A stretch of 64,000 nt of DNA, from assembly GCF_001310815.1 (NCBI RefSeq), contig NZ_BAZK01000011.1, positions 1 through 64,000 on the forward strand. Direction: 5' to 3'. Positions 17,498-27,300 of the stretch are shown here, one piece after another. Position 1 is the stretch's first letter, and every line of letters starts with the position of its first letter. The notes under the pieces are model-generated. The model searched no databases and was not told the origin of the DNA. It saw only the letters and a list, made by a program, of their open reading frames with translations. The DNA comes from Pseudovibrio denitrificans JCM 12308 (GTDB lineage Bacteria > Pseudomonadota > Alphaproteobacteria > Rhizobiales > Stappiaceae). The position numbers were made by a program, and so were the translations under genes.

Positions 17498-18265
17498 TTA
17501 CTCAGCCAGTTTGTCCCGCGCTGACTTCATTTTGCAGATCACGTTGCCACCCAACTCGCCCTCAATATGGCGCAGCTCCTTAGCGATATCTGGGGGCATG
17601 GCATCCTCTGTGATTTCAGGAGGTGTGGTGGAAGCAACAACTGCCGGAGTGTCCTCGGCAAAAACGAGACCGGTCTCATGTGCGAGCAGCAGCAGGCTCA
17701 GAATGCTGGCAAAACAACCCAGAGCAATCGCAGCAAGCGTATACCGGTTCAGTGGGCTGCTCTGATCCTTGAGGCAATCTTCCAGAACCACGCGGATCTG
17801 GCTGATGTCTTCTGAGTTGAGTGGTTCATCAAGCAGCTCAATGGGTGACCGTTCTTCCGCTGTAGTCTCGGAAGCCTCGCTCGCTGTTGAGGTCTCGGAA
17901 GCAACAGCCGGCTGCAAACACTCAAACACCGGCACATAGCCCATATCAGGGAGCCGGATCTGTACATGGTGCGCGTTAGGATGTTCTTCGTTGTAGGCAC
18001 GCAAGAGCGTCCGCAAACGGGAGATGTTCACACGAACAATCGGATTCTCTCGCGGATTGAAGCCATCAGGCAGATTGAAGACCTTCTGGCCAATAATCTG
18101 TTCCTTCAGATCATCTTCCTGTCGGGAGAGTTTGCGTTCAACAAGAAACGTAAGAAGTGCTGTCAGCTTCGGGCTTCGCCTGAAGTTGGGGCTGGACAAA
18201 ATGCTGGAAAGGGTCGCAACCACTTCGTCTTTGCTGGTGACTAGTCCATTTTTCTTGGCACTCAT
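17498..18265 (-). CDS. Membrane-anchored winged-helix-like protein of unknown function
   Basis: 255 residues from the ATG at 18265 (GGAG 8 bases upstream; a longer frame opens at 18319). Residues 13-110 resemble the winged-helix-like domain found at the N-terminus of many alphaproteobacterial adenylate-cyclase or TPR proteins: LSSPNFRRSPKLTALLTFLV, QIIGQKVFNLPDGFNP and PIVRVNISRLRTLL. A Ser/Glu/Ala-rich linker follows, then one membrane helix (about 175-196) and a 60-residue tail, probably periplasmic. The layout recalls ToxR/CadC-type membrane regulators, but the domain is usually attached to a cyclase, which is absent here. It neighbours an L,D-transpeptidase gene; any link is speculative. 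Confidence 0.7.
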   Translation of the reverse strand: MSAKKNGLVTSKDEVVATLSSILSSPNFRRSPKLTALLTFLVERKLSRQEDDLKEQIIGQKVFNLPDGFNPRENPIVRVNISRLRTLLRAYNEEHPNAHHVQIRLPDMGYVPVFECLQPAVASETSTASEASETTAEERSPIELLDEPLNSEDISQIRVVLEDCLKDQSSPLNRYTLAAIALGCFASILSLLLLAHETGLVFAEDTPAVVASTTPPEITEDAMPPDIAKELRHIEGELGGNVICKMKSARDKLAE

Positions 18266-18475
18266 GCGCAGCACTCCCAAAACACATCGGTGTGGCCTGG
18301 GGGAAAAGCTCTCCCTCATTCAGATGGTAGCGACGGCACATTCATTGGTCCGGTGCCTGCATTCAAACAGACCCGTTTTTATGCTGCTTTGCCTATAGCT
18401 GGGGTAAGACAAGCAACTTGAAGTTGTTGCCTTATCTTATGTTCCACGAGACAGGAATGCAACAAAGGCACATAC

Positions 18476-19183
18476 CTAGCGGACATAGACCTTTGCGCCA
18501 ACAGGAACCATGTTATACAGCTCCGCCACATCTTCGTTGCGCATACGAATGCAACCGGAAGAAACAGCTTGCCCAATTGTCCACGGCTCGTTGGAACCAT
18601 GGATGCGGTAGAGCGTGGAACCAAGATAAAGAGCACGTGCACCCAATGGGTTACGCGGACCACCCGGCATGTAACGCGGCAAGTTTGGTTGGCGTTTCAG
18701 CATCTCAGCAGGTGGGCGCCAATCTGGCCATTCCCGCTTGCGGGTCACCTTGTGAACCCCCGCCCATTCAAAGCCAGGACGCCCCACACCCACACCATAA
18801 CGGCGCGCTTTTCCATTGGCCTGCACCAGGTAAAGATATCGTGATGTGGTATCAATAACCACGGTACCAGGTGCATGAGAGGTGTTGTAGCTGACGGTTG
18901 TCGGCAAAAACTGCTTCGGAATACGGCGGCTGTATCGGTTAGAAGTTGTCCGCTTCTTCTTCTGCTTGGCCGAACCACGCAGGCTCTGAACGGCCTTTGC
19001 CTGAGAGCGTGGGATCTGCACAACCCATGGATTGGAAAGGTCTGGGCTAAGCACAAGAGGAGGTGCAGACGCACGTGGCTTGTACTCTGCCTGTGCAGCT
19101 GTACCCAACGCACACATCAATCCACCCGCACTCAACAGGGTGACAAGCCAGCCCGCTTTACCTTTTACCGATGCCCCGAACAT
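18476..19183 (-). CDS. L,D-transpeptidase (YkuD domain)
   Basis: 235 residues with an N-terminal signal or anchor helix (residues 10-32, ending AQA). A basic linker follows and then the YkuD catalytic domain from about residue 105 (GTVVIDTTSRYLYLVQ, RRYGVGVGRPGFEW). The catalytic motif is IHGSN followed by SSGCIRM, with the nucleophile Cys and the HGSN His. Such enzymes form 3-3 peptidoglycan cross-links or attach proteins to peptidoglycan. The mature protein therefore acts in the periplasm. It is a single gene, convergent with nothing and separated from the winged-helix gene by about 210 bp. Confidence 0.92.
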   Translation of the reverse strand: MFGASVKGKAGWLVTLLSAGGLMCALGTAAQAEYKPRASAPPLVLSPDLSNPWVVQIPRSQAKAVQSLRGSAKQKKKRTTSNRYSRRIPKQFLPTTVSYNTSHAPGTVVIDTTSRYLYLVQANGKARRYGVGVGRPGFEWAGVHKVTRKREWPDWRPPAEMLKRQPNLPRYMPGGPRNPLGARALYLGSTLYRIHGSNEPWTIGQAVSSGCIRMRNEDVAELYNMVPVGAKVYVR

Positions 19184-19634
19184 TCCACGCTCCTTTGGTC
19201 CTTGCCAATGGCCCGATGCCTGCGGGAAAACCTAGAAGTCGCAACTCTAGCAATCGTTAAAATTATCAATGTTATTTATGCGAGTTCAAACTAAGGTTAA
19301 CCGATTGTTACTGAGTTGTGCGGCGAAAACGTCAAAATTATCCTTAAAAATCAATGCTGATAAATCTAAGGTAATAATTAACACTCTAAGAAGTATGTGA
19401 GAGATAGCCCGAGTGCAGGATTGCGAATCGTACCCATTAAAACCTATGGGTGCATGAGCGCGTCTGTGACCGGGAATGCTGTTTAATATCTGTAATTTAT
19501 GGCCTCCTTTCGCAAACCTGTGCCAGTTTGCAAAAAGGTAAGGCGGCAAACAAAGAGGGCGCAACGTTGGGCAGGAATAACAGCGATGTGGCTTTCAGTG
19601 AGAAGCAGTTATGCTTCATGAGTTCGGGGTTGGG
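19184..19634. other. Intergenic region upstream of the CheZ-like gene
   Basis: No supported gene. GCAAAC / GTTTGC forms a hairpin near 19511-19530. The region is AT-rich near 19240-19400 and should carry the divergent promoters of the transpeptidase and CheZ-like genes. Confidence 0.35.
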
Positions 19635-20384
19635 ATGTCAGTTGTAAGAAAAACCTTTCGTGCGGAGGCTCAGTTCGGAGCGCACAATGCACGTGCCGAG
19701 ATTGGATCGCCAATCCAGGATAATGGTGAGGCCGCGCGCCACCAGCAGGTGATGGAAGAAATCGCCAGCCTGAAGGAAATGCTGAGTTCGCCAGACACAG
19801 ACCCACAGGAACTCTCGCGCCGCGTTGCGGAAGAGCTGCGTGAAGAGATCGGTGAAGCAGCCAAGCTCAAGCGCGAGCTGGACGCCATCTACGAAGCCAT
19901 TGCCGAAACCAAAACTGAAATTGCTGCCCTCCACAACAAAGCCAGCGTCGATAACGACGAACGTGGCCGTGTAACGTTGGAGCTGGGCGCGATCGTTTCC
20001 GGTACTGAAGGGGCGACCGAACAGATCCTGTCCGCAGCCGAAGTTATCGACCAGAGCGCGGCAACCGTTATGCCGATGGTTCCATCTGAGCACGAAGGTC
20101 TGGTTACCGATATTCATGAGCAAGTGGTGTCCATCTTCGAAGCCTGTAACTTCCAGGATTTGACTGGCCAGCGCATCAGTAAAGTGGTGAACACGCTCTC
20201 CTTCGTGGAAGAGCGCATCATTCGCATGATCGAGATCTGGGGCGGTATCGAAAGCTTCAAGGAAATCAGCGATCGCATCAATGCGGAAAAAGAAGGTGAC
20301 GACTCAGCTCTTCTCCATGGTCCGGCTCTGGATGTGGAAGCAGGCACCGTCACTCAGGACGACATCGACGCCCTGTTCGACTGA
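19635..20384 (+). CDS. CheZ-like protein phosphatase
   Basis: About 249 residues from the ATG at 19635. The long helical coiled-coil region is rich in Glu and Ala. FEACNFQDLTGQRISKVVN carries the CheZ active-site core (Asp and Gln of DLTGQR). The acidic tail ending DDIDALFD resembles the CheY-binding C-terminal helix of CheZ. It probably dephosphorylates CheY-P or a related response regulator. No other chemotaxis gene lies in the window, so the partner is unknown. An upstream in-frame start at 19611 is possible but less likely. Confidence 0.85.
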   Translation: MSVVRKTFRAEAQFGAHNARAEIGSPIQDNGEAARHQQVMEEIASLKEMLSSPDTDPQELSRRVAEELREEIGEAAKLKRELDAIYEAIAETKTEIAALHNKASVDNDERGRVTLELGAIVSGTEGATEQILSAAEVIDQSAATVMPMVPSEHEGLVTDIHEQVVSIFEACNFQDLTGQRISKVVNTLSFVEERIIRMIEIWGGIESFKEISDRINAEKEGDDSALLHGPALDVEAGTVTQDDIDALFD

Positions 20385-20542
20385 TCCTCTCAAAAAGATA
20401 GATGCAGATGGCTTGCTATTTCGGCAAGCCAATGCTTTATATGAGAACATAACATAAACATTTTGGCGCATTTCGCGAACAGACAAACACCTGTTTGTGA
20501 TGATACTGGTGCGCAAAGAAAATTGACAAGAAGGGCAAGGCA

Positions 20543-21198
20543 ATGGACCAGAGCTCAAAACCGATTGCTGAAGGCTGATCCGTGGAGAAGACGGCAAGGA
20601 CCGCTGCTGGTGGCATGGTGGAGACCCGTTCTATCAGGCCTATCACGACAACGAGTGGGGCCATCCGGTTACCAACGATATCCGTCTGTTTGAGAAGATC
20701 TGCCTTGAAGGTTTCCAGTCCGGTCTGTCCTGGATCACCATCCTTCGCAAACGTGAAAACTTCCGCGCTGCCTTTGCTGGCTTTGATTTTGAGAAGGTCG
20801 CGAAGTTCACGCAAAATGATATCGAACGGCTTGTGAAAGATGAGGGGATCATCCGCCATCGCGGTAAGATCACCTCCACCATCAACAACGCCAATCGTGC
20901 TTTGGAAATGCGTGAGGAGTTTGGCTCCCTTGCAGCTTACTTCTGGAAGTGGGAACCAACCCCGGACCAACGACCGGACGTCTGCGATTACGCCAACCTG
21001 CGCCAACTGGGCAAAACGGAGATCTCAACAGCCATCTCCAAAGACCTTAAAAAACGCGGCTGGTCCTTCGTCGGCCCAACCACCGTCTACGCCTTCATGC
21101 AAGCCATGGGAATGGTCAACGACCACCTGGAAGGCTGCTGCTGCAGAGACGTAGTGGAAGCCAAGCGAGAGGCCTTGGAACGTCCTGTAAAGGCGTAA
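20543..21198 (+). CDS. tag: DNA-3-methyladenine glycosylase I (frameshifted near 20575)
   Basis: Removes 3-methyladenine from alkylated DNA in base excision repair. Translation from the ATG at 20543 reads MDQSSKPIAEG and stops. One missing base near 20575 opens the frame IRGEDGKDRCWWHGGDPFYQ, then YHDNEWGHPV, LFEKICLEGFQSGLSWITIL, IIRHRGKI and, near the end, MVNDHLEGCCC. These are the Tag signatures, including the Cys/His residues of the zinc snap and the catalytic-region Glu. The repaired length is about 218 residues, slightly longer than E. coli Tag because of the N-terminal extension. Confidence 0.92.
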
Positions 21199-21254
21199 AG
21201 AGCATTATAAGGCTAACGAGCAAGGGAGGGGATCTCTCCCCTTTGACACCTTAA

Positions 21255-22088
21255 TCAGGCATCTTCCTCAGGGCGCTCATAAGTCCCCTGAGGCGGAAGA
21301 ATAGCCATCACGAGCGTCTCACGATGCTCAAACCCGCAGCGCCGGTAAATCCGTCCCGCTGGGCCATCACTGAAAGCCTGCAGCACCGGCACAGTTGCTG
21401 GATACTCCGCTTTCGCCCAATCCACACCAGTAGTCACCAAAGCCGCACAGATACCACGCTTGCGATGGCTTGGACGTGTCTCAACCTCTTGAAACCGCGA
21501 AACAACCGCATCCCGGTAGATGCCCAGATCTGCTACAAGCAGGTTTCCATCGAATGCGCCGAACCAGTTCAGCGATCCTTCCTTGACCTGATGACGACGT
21601 GCTTCAAATCGGGTGCGCGTATACGACCCAAAACTATCGCGATCATAGCCTTGCTCAACTGCTGTATCGATCTGAAGAGCGATGACCTGCTCCCAATCCT
21701 CCTCAGAAACGATTGGGCGGATCACTATCCCTTCTGGAACTGCAGCACGGTTGAGCGGACCGGTCAGGCTCAGAACATCCATCTGCTCAAGCTCATACCC
21801 AAGATCCGTGAAAGCCGAATGCTCCGCTCCGATTGTCATATTCGGCGTATCCCAGCCAAACATGGTATGCGCAGCCCTAGGAAAATCCTTGCGGAACTGA
21901 GCGATCTGAACTTCTGGATCCACCTTATCGCCCCGGAAGAAAACCATGTTCCCCGACCAGCAAAAAGGCTCTTCTGGCATGCGCAAAACGATCCTGTCCG
22001 GATGAGCCTCAATCTCACTCACACCCCGACCAACAAGAAGATTGCTCTGCACCCCCAATGTCGCCGCCAAATCCCGTTCATCACGCAT
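21255..22088 (-). CDS. GNAT family N-acetyltransferase
   Basis: 277 residues. The C-terminal GNAT domain shows IRPIVSEEDWEQVIALQ, FGAFDGNLLVADLGIY, VETRPSHRKRGICAALV (acetyl-CoA loop) and GRIYRRCGFEHRE. The N-terminal 100 residues lack a recognisable domain. The frame is open from 22298, but that extension would run through the RTX terminator at 22248-22274. AAGG lies upstream of the ATG at 22088, which is therefore chosen. The substrate is unknown. It is downstream of the RTX gene in the same direction but beyond a terminator, so probably independently expressed. Confidence 0.85.
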   Translation of the reverse strand: MRDERDLAATLGVQSNLLVGRGVSEIEAHPDRIVLRMPEEPFCWSGNMVFFRGDKVDPEVQIAQFRKDFPRAAHTMFGWDTPNMTIGAEHSAFTDLGYELEQMDVLSLTGPLNRAAVPEGIVIRPIVSEEDWEQVIALQIDTAVEQGYDRDSFGSYTRTRFEARRHQVKEGSLNWFGAFDGNLLVADLGIYRDAVVSRFQEVETRPSHRKRGICAALVTTGVDWAKAEYPATVPVLQAFSDGPAGRIYRRCGFEHRETLVMAILPPQGTYERPEEDA

Positions 22089-22247
22089 ACCGCTTACCTT
22101 CAATCCATTACTCGAAATCAAAACATAGCTATTGAAATCCCGCAGGCTTATCAAGAAAAAGACCACCCATCCGCCAAGTCCCCCAACCGCTGTTACCCAC
22201 CAGCCACTCTTCATGAAAAGGTATGCCACTCCGGCTCGACCACAAAA

Positions 22248-22274
22248 AAGCCCCAGCGTAATACACCGGGGCTT
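22248..22274 (-). terminator. Terminator of the shorter RTX gene
   Basis: On the minus strand AAGCCCC / GGGGCTT pairs over a 13-base loop and is followed by TTTTTT. It lies 25 bp after the RTX stop. Confidence 0.8.
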
Positions 22275-22298
22275 CGCAAAGAGGCTGCTGCCAATCAC

Positions 22299-24117
22299 TT
22301 AGATGAAGTCGAAGTCATCCGCATGAAGATCTGCAACAGAAACGTTCTTCAATGTGATGGACGTGCTGTCATCGACGTAGATAACGGTATCAGAACCAAC
22401 ATCACTCGCGGCAGCAAGAACCTCTGCAACACTCTCAAACGTCTCAGAGAACTGCAGCACATCATCAGTACCTTCACCAGCTACAAAATCAGTGATGATG
22501 TCATTGCCGAAGTCTGACCGGAAATAGAACGTATCACTATCCACTCCACCTTCCATGGTGTCATCCCCGTCACCTCCAAGGAGAGTATCGTCGCCAGCGC
22601 CACCAAACATGGTATCGTTGCCACCATACCCATAGATCTTATTAGCATTCGCATCACCCGTCAGATGATCGCTATGCTTATCAGTGCCCATGATGTTTTC
22701 GATGGAAACATAAACATCCCCAGCAGCATCGCCGGTATTGTTGCTCTGATCCGTCAGATCCACAGTAACCGCAGAACTCGCCCAACGATAACGCACTGTA
22801 TCGTTGCCGGTACCACCATCGAGATAGTCTGAACCTGAGCCGTAAGCGTTGAGCCAATCGTCTCCAGCGCCGCCTTCTAGATGGTCATTACCACCAAAGC
22901 CATAGAGTCCGTTGTTTCCGTCGTCTCCAACGATAACGTCGTCAAAATGAGATCCGAAAACCTGACTGATGTTTGTCAGATGATCACCCTCTGCATGACC
23001 GCCAGTGTTCACATTGGTTGCTAGGTTTACTGACACACCTTCTTCCGACAGAGTGTATCTGATCGCATTTCGACCAGCGCCACCATCGATCGTGTCTGCA
23101 CCAGCACTACCATAGATTTCTTCGTTCGCATCTGTACCGGTGAAGGTGTCGTCACCAGAAGTACCGTAGTATCTGAGGACACCGCCTTCTTCGATTGGAA
23201 ACTGCGAAAGAGTGGTTCCATCAGAGAACTCAAACTTTTCGATTTGAGGGCTATCTGCACTCCAGTTTTTGATTGTTATGACGTTAGCAATCTCGTCAAG
23301 TGGCTGGTTTGGATTAGCTGGATCAATAAGATAGATCTTCAGGTCATTACCATCAATCACGCCTTTAAGGTCTGACAGTGTAATGCCATCTTCAAAGCGG
23401 ATAGTATCTGTTCCAGATGTCTCAGTGATAACGTCCTTGCCAAAGTTCTGCTCAAACACGTAGGTGTCATTGTCTTCTCCACCGAGAAGGTGATCATCTC
23501 CTTTACCACCATAAAGAGTGTCGTTACCTTTATCGCCGTAGATAGTGTCATTGCCGCTTATTTTTTGCTCTTTTGCATCATCGCCATAGATGATGTCGTC
23601 ACCATCTTCCCCGTGAAGTATCACTACCATCTTTTCCTTCAATATAATCGTCATTGTTTGTTGCAAAGATTTCATCTGATCCCGAAGAGCCATGTAGTCC
23701 AGCAATATTGGTGAGTTTCACATTTCGCACATCTAAAACGTGAGGATCGTTCTCGGAACCACCAGTTGGATTATTTGATAATACTGGAAGAGACGTCCCG
23801 ACCTGCACGAAAGTGTCAACATGTGTCAGTGTGCTTTTTATCTCTTCAATGCCTGACATCGTGATGATCTCAACATTGGCATATGAGGAATATGGGTGGA
23901 GATCATATATCTCGATTGTGTCGTACCCGGTGCCGCCAATGTAGTGATCACCATTTGTTACGGTACCAACACGAAATGTATCATCACCCCCAAAGCCATT
24001 CATGATGTCATTAAAGAGTGTGCCTTCGAAAACATCGTTCCCTGCTGTTCCGTTGTACAGGCCGCCATATCCGTAGTCATAACCTTCATTGTTTTTATCG
24101 GTATCAATATACGCCAT
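22299..24117 (-). CDS. RTX calcium-binding repeat protein, short paralog (frameshifted near 23618)
   Basis: A secreted-type protein built from GGxGxDxxx calcium-binding nonapeptides. The first frame starts MAYIDTDKNNEGYDYGYGG (24117) and runs 172 residues. One missing base near 23618 joins it to LHGEDGDDIIYGDDA and 430 more residues, about 605 in total. A haemolysin-type calcium-binding-related segment (ITLSDLKG, LIDPANPNQPL) is followed by RTX blocks such as YGFGGNDHLEGGAGDDWL. The C-terminus SITLKNVSVADLHADDFDF looks like the uncleaved type I secretion signal. It shares long blocks with the 1255-residue paralog downstream of it on the map. No type I secretion genes are in the window. Adhesion or matrix function is a guess. 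Confidence 0.85.
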
Positions 24118-24145
24118 AATAAAATCCCACTATATATTATCTTTG

Positions 24146-24173
24146 TGAAGTTGTTTAGGTGTATGCAACTTCA
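24146..24173. promoter_or_regulatory. Inverted repeat upstream of the short RTX gene
   Basis: TGAAGTTG / CAACTTCA, an 8-bp perfect inverted repeat with a 12-bp spacer, 29 bp upstream of the ATG. A candidate operator. Confidence 0.45.
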
Positions 24174-24347
24174 TGTAAATAGTGTTTCGTGTAGCTTGCG
24201 CGTAGCTTTTATGTATAAATTAATGTATTTTTTATTTTTTTTATTAGTTTATTTACTTCATGTATGAGGGTGAATGTTATTATGTTGCTATAATGGGCGG
24301 GGGTTTTAAAAAAAACTTCTTTTCGAAATTTGCCACTTCCTGCAGTA

Positions 24348-24375
24348 AAGCTCCGGCATAGAAATGCCGGAGCTT
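24348..24375 (-). terminator. Terminator of the long RTX gene
   Basis: A 12-bp perfect stem AAGCTCCGGCAT / ATGCCGGAGCTT with a 4-base loop, 24 bp after the stop of the gene at 24399. The T-tract is short. Confidence 0.7.
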
Positions 24376-24398
24376 AAAGCACTTGATTACATAATTAC

Positions 24399-27300
24399 TC
24401 AGGAAGCGAACGCAAAATCGTCCGCGTGCAGATCAGTGATTGAGACATTCTGGAGAGTTATAGAGTTGTCATTGTCGAGTTGAATAACAATATCGTCCTC
24501 AACTTCTCTCGCTGCTGCAATGACATCAGCATAGCTGTCGAAAGTGCCTTCGCTGAAGTGGATGGTGTCAATAGAACCTGCTCCCGCAGTGAAATCTGTA
24601 ATGACATCTTTGCCGAAGTTTGTACTGAAGTAGAACGCATCGTTGCCTTCGCCTCCAGTGAGCGTGTCATTACCAGCTTGACCATAAAGTTGATCATCGC
24701 CCTTATCAGTGATGATGGTGTCATTGCCTGCACCAGCAAAGACAATGTGATCATGGTGGGACTTAGTAGAATAAAAGTCGTCAGCATAAAATAATGTGAT
24801 TGTAGTGGCAGTTTCAGTAGTTGGAGCATCACCAGTAAGTTTCTGGTCGATGTCATCTCCGGTCCAGATCGTACCATCTGCGAAGTGGAGCTCCCCAAAG
24901 TCGAACTGCGAAGTTTGACGGTTGAAAGCTTCTTTGATGATGATTGTACCACCATCAGCAAATGTCAGCAGGAGATCCTCCTCCTGCTCTGCCACGTAAG
25001 CAACAACAACAGAGCTCGGTGAAACATCTTCGCCAAACACAATCTTGTTTGGCTGAACTATAGGAGAAGTTGCTTCCAGTGTGTCATTACCATCCCCCAG
25101 ATTATAAAGGAATGTCGCATCTTTACTGCGATAAATAATGAAGTCGTCGCCTGTCCCGCCTTCAATTATGGATGAACCGCCATTCGCGATTATGTTGTCG
25201 TTCCCAGCACCTCCAAGAAGTTTATTGCTATCACTTGAAAAGCTAACGATGTTATCGTCACCATCTCCGCCATCAAGGATATTTTTGCCTCTAGATGCTT
25301 CTAGTATATCATCGCCATCTCCGCCTTCGAGATGATCATCACCTTCGCCAGCATTCAGTCTGTCGTTGCCAGCACCGCCAATTAGTTGATCATTTCCATC
25401 ATCACCGAAGATGATATCATCACCTCCGAGCCCATCGATGGTGTCATCAGCAGTAGTACCTCGAAGATGGTCTGCCTCATCACTCAAGCCTCCAAGAAGC
25501 CTTTCATTGATGCTTTCCCAGTTCCAAATTGTGCCATCGGCAAATTCGATTTCATCGAGGTGTAGTCGTAGTACATCAGGGTCAATAACAGATAGCAGGT
25601 TCACTGTTCCACCATCTTTAAATGTGAGTAAGATGCTTTTTGAAGTACCTTTAAAGCGTGTCACTGAAACTTCGTCTGGCAAGATACCTTCGCCAAGGAC
25701 AAGCTTATGACTTTCATCCTGCAACTGGCCTGAGTACGCAAAATCAACTGTGTCATTGCCATCTCCAAGCTTGTAGTGGAGTGTGACTTTTGCATTTGAG
25801 ATGAAAATTGTATCATCTCCTGTTCCAGCATCCACAACGGTAGAGCCACTCCAGGCAAGAATTTTATCGTCGCCACTTCCTCCTTTGATCTGGTCTACTC
25901 CATCAGTGGCGCTGTAAATTGTATCGTTGCCATCTCCTCCATCGAGGATGTTGTTGCCTGTCCAGCCGTTCAGCTTATCGTTGCCAGCCCCGCCTTCCAG
26001 GTGATCATCACCTTCTCCACCGAAGAGATCATCATTTCCTGCACCGCCAATGAGATGGTCGTCCCCGGAATAACCGTCGATTGTGTCGTCACCACCCCGG
26101 CCATCAATAGTGTCATCACCCAGGGTGCCAGCGAGTTTTTCACCTTCGTCACCAGCGTTTTCAAAGCGCATCTTGTTGAAGGTCTCCCAGTTCCAGACAG
26201 TGCCATCTGCAAAGTGGAGCTCGCCAAATGTAAAGTGATTGGGCCCATAATGGAAAACATCAAAGAGACGTAACGTTCCGCCGTCTTTGAAAGTCAATAG
26301 AAGGCTGGTTGAAGTACTACCACTACGCGTAACAGTAACCTCATCAGGCGAGATACCTGCTCCAAAAACAATTTTATTATTGTATGAGCTATCGTCAGAG
26401 TGCCTGATGTCAACGGTATCATTACCATCACCTAGATCGTAATGAATGGTAACGGTTGCACTTGATATATCTATATCGTCATCACCTGTCCCACCATCAA
26501 TGATCGCTGTTCCACTCCACGAATAAATGGAATCGTCTCCGCTCCCACCAATAATTGTATCCTCGCCGTCCGTACTGCTAAAGAAAGTGTCGTTGCCATC
26601 GCCACCATCGAGAATATTGTTGCCAATAGAGCCTTTTAGCGTGTCATTGCCAGTACCACCTTCCAGGTGATCATTTCCTTCGGCACCATCAAGCGTGTCA
26701 TTTCCGGCACCGCCAATAAGGTGGTCATTTCCTGAATAACCAATGATATCATCGTCACCACCCCGGCCATCAATCACGTCATCGCCCAAGGTGCCTGCCA
26801 GCTTCTCGCCTTCGTCACTCGTATTCTCAAAGCGCATCTTATTGAAGCTTTCCCAGTTCCAGATAGTGCCATCTGAAAAATGGAGTTCTCCAAAGGCAAA
26901 GCCATTCGGTCCGTAGAAGAAAGCTTCCTTGATGAGCAATGTACCGCCATCTTTGAATGTCAGCAGGAGATCAAGATTGTCGCGTTCATTACCGTACTTG
27001 TCTGTGCCTTCTCCTTGACGCGTAACTGTAACGTCGGCTGGGGAGATACCTGGGCCAAAGACAACTTTGTCATTGTAGGAAGCATCTACATCGTGGTTGG
27101 CATGGATAGTGTCGTTGCCATCGCCAAGGTCATAGCGGAAAGTGGTGGTGCCTTCACCGTAGTGGAACTCATCGTCTCCGGCGCCGCCATCGAGATAATC
27201 GTCACCATTACCGGCTTTCAGGACGTCGTTTCCATTGCCGCCAAGGATAATGTCGTGGCCATCACCGCCATCGAGAGTATCGTTGCCACCGTAGCCCCAG

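Noticed and set aside
21324-22517. A 397-codon plus-strand frame over the acetyltransferase and RTX genes
   Set aside because: It overlaps two confident genes on the other strand and a terminator, and its translation is of low quality.
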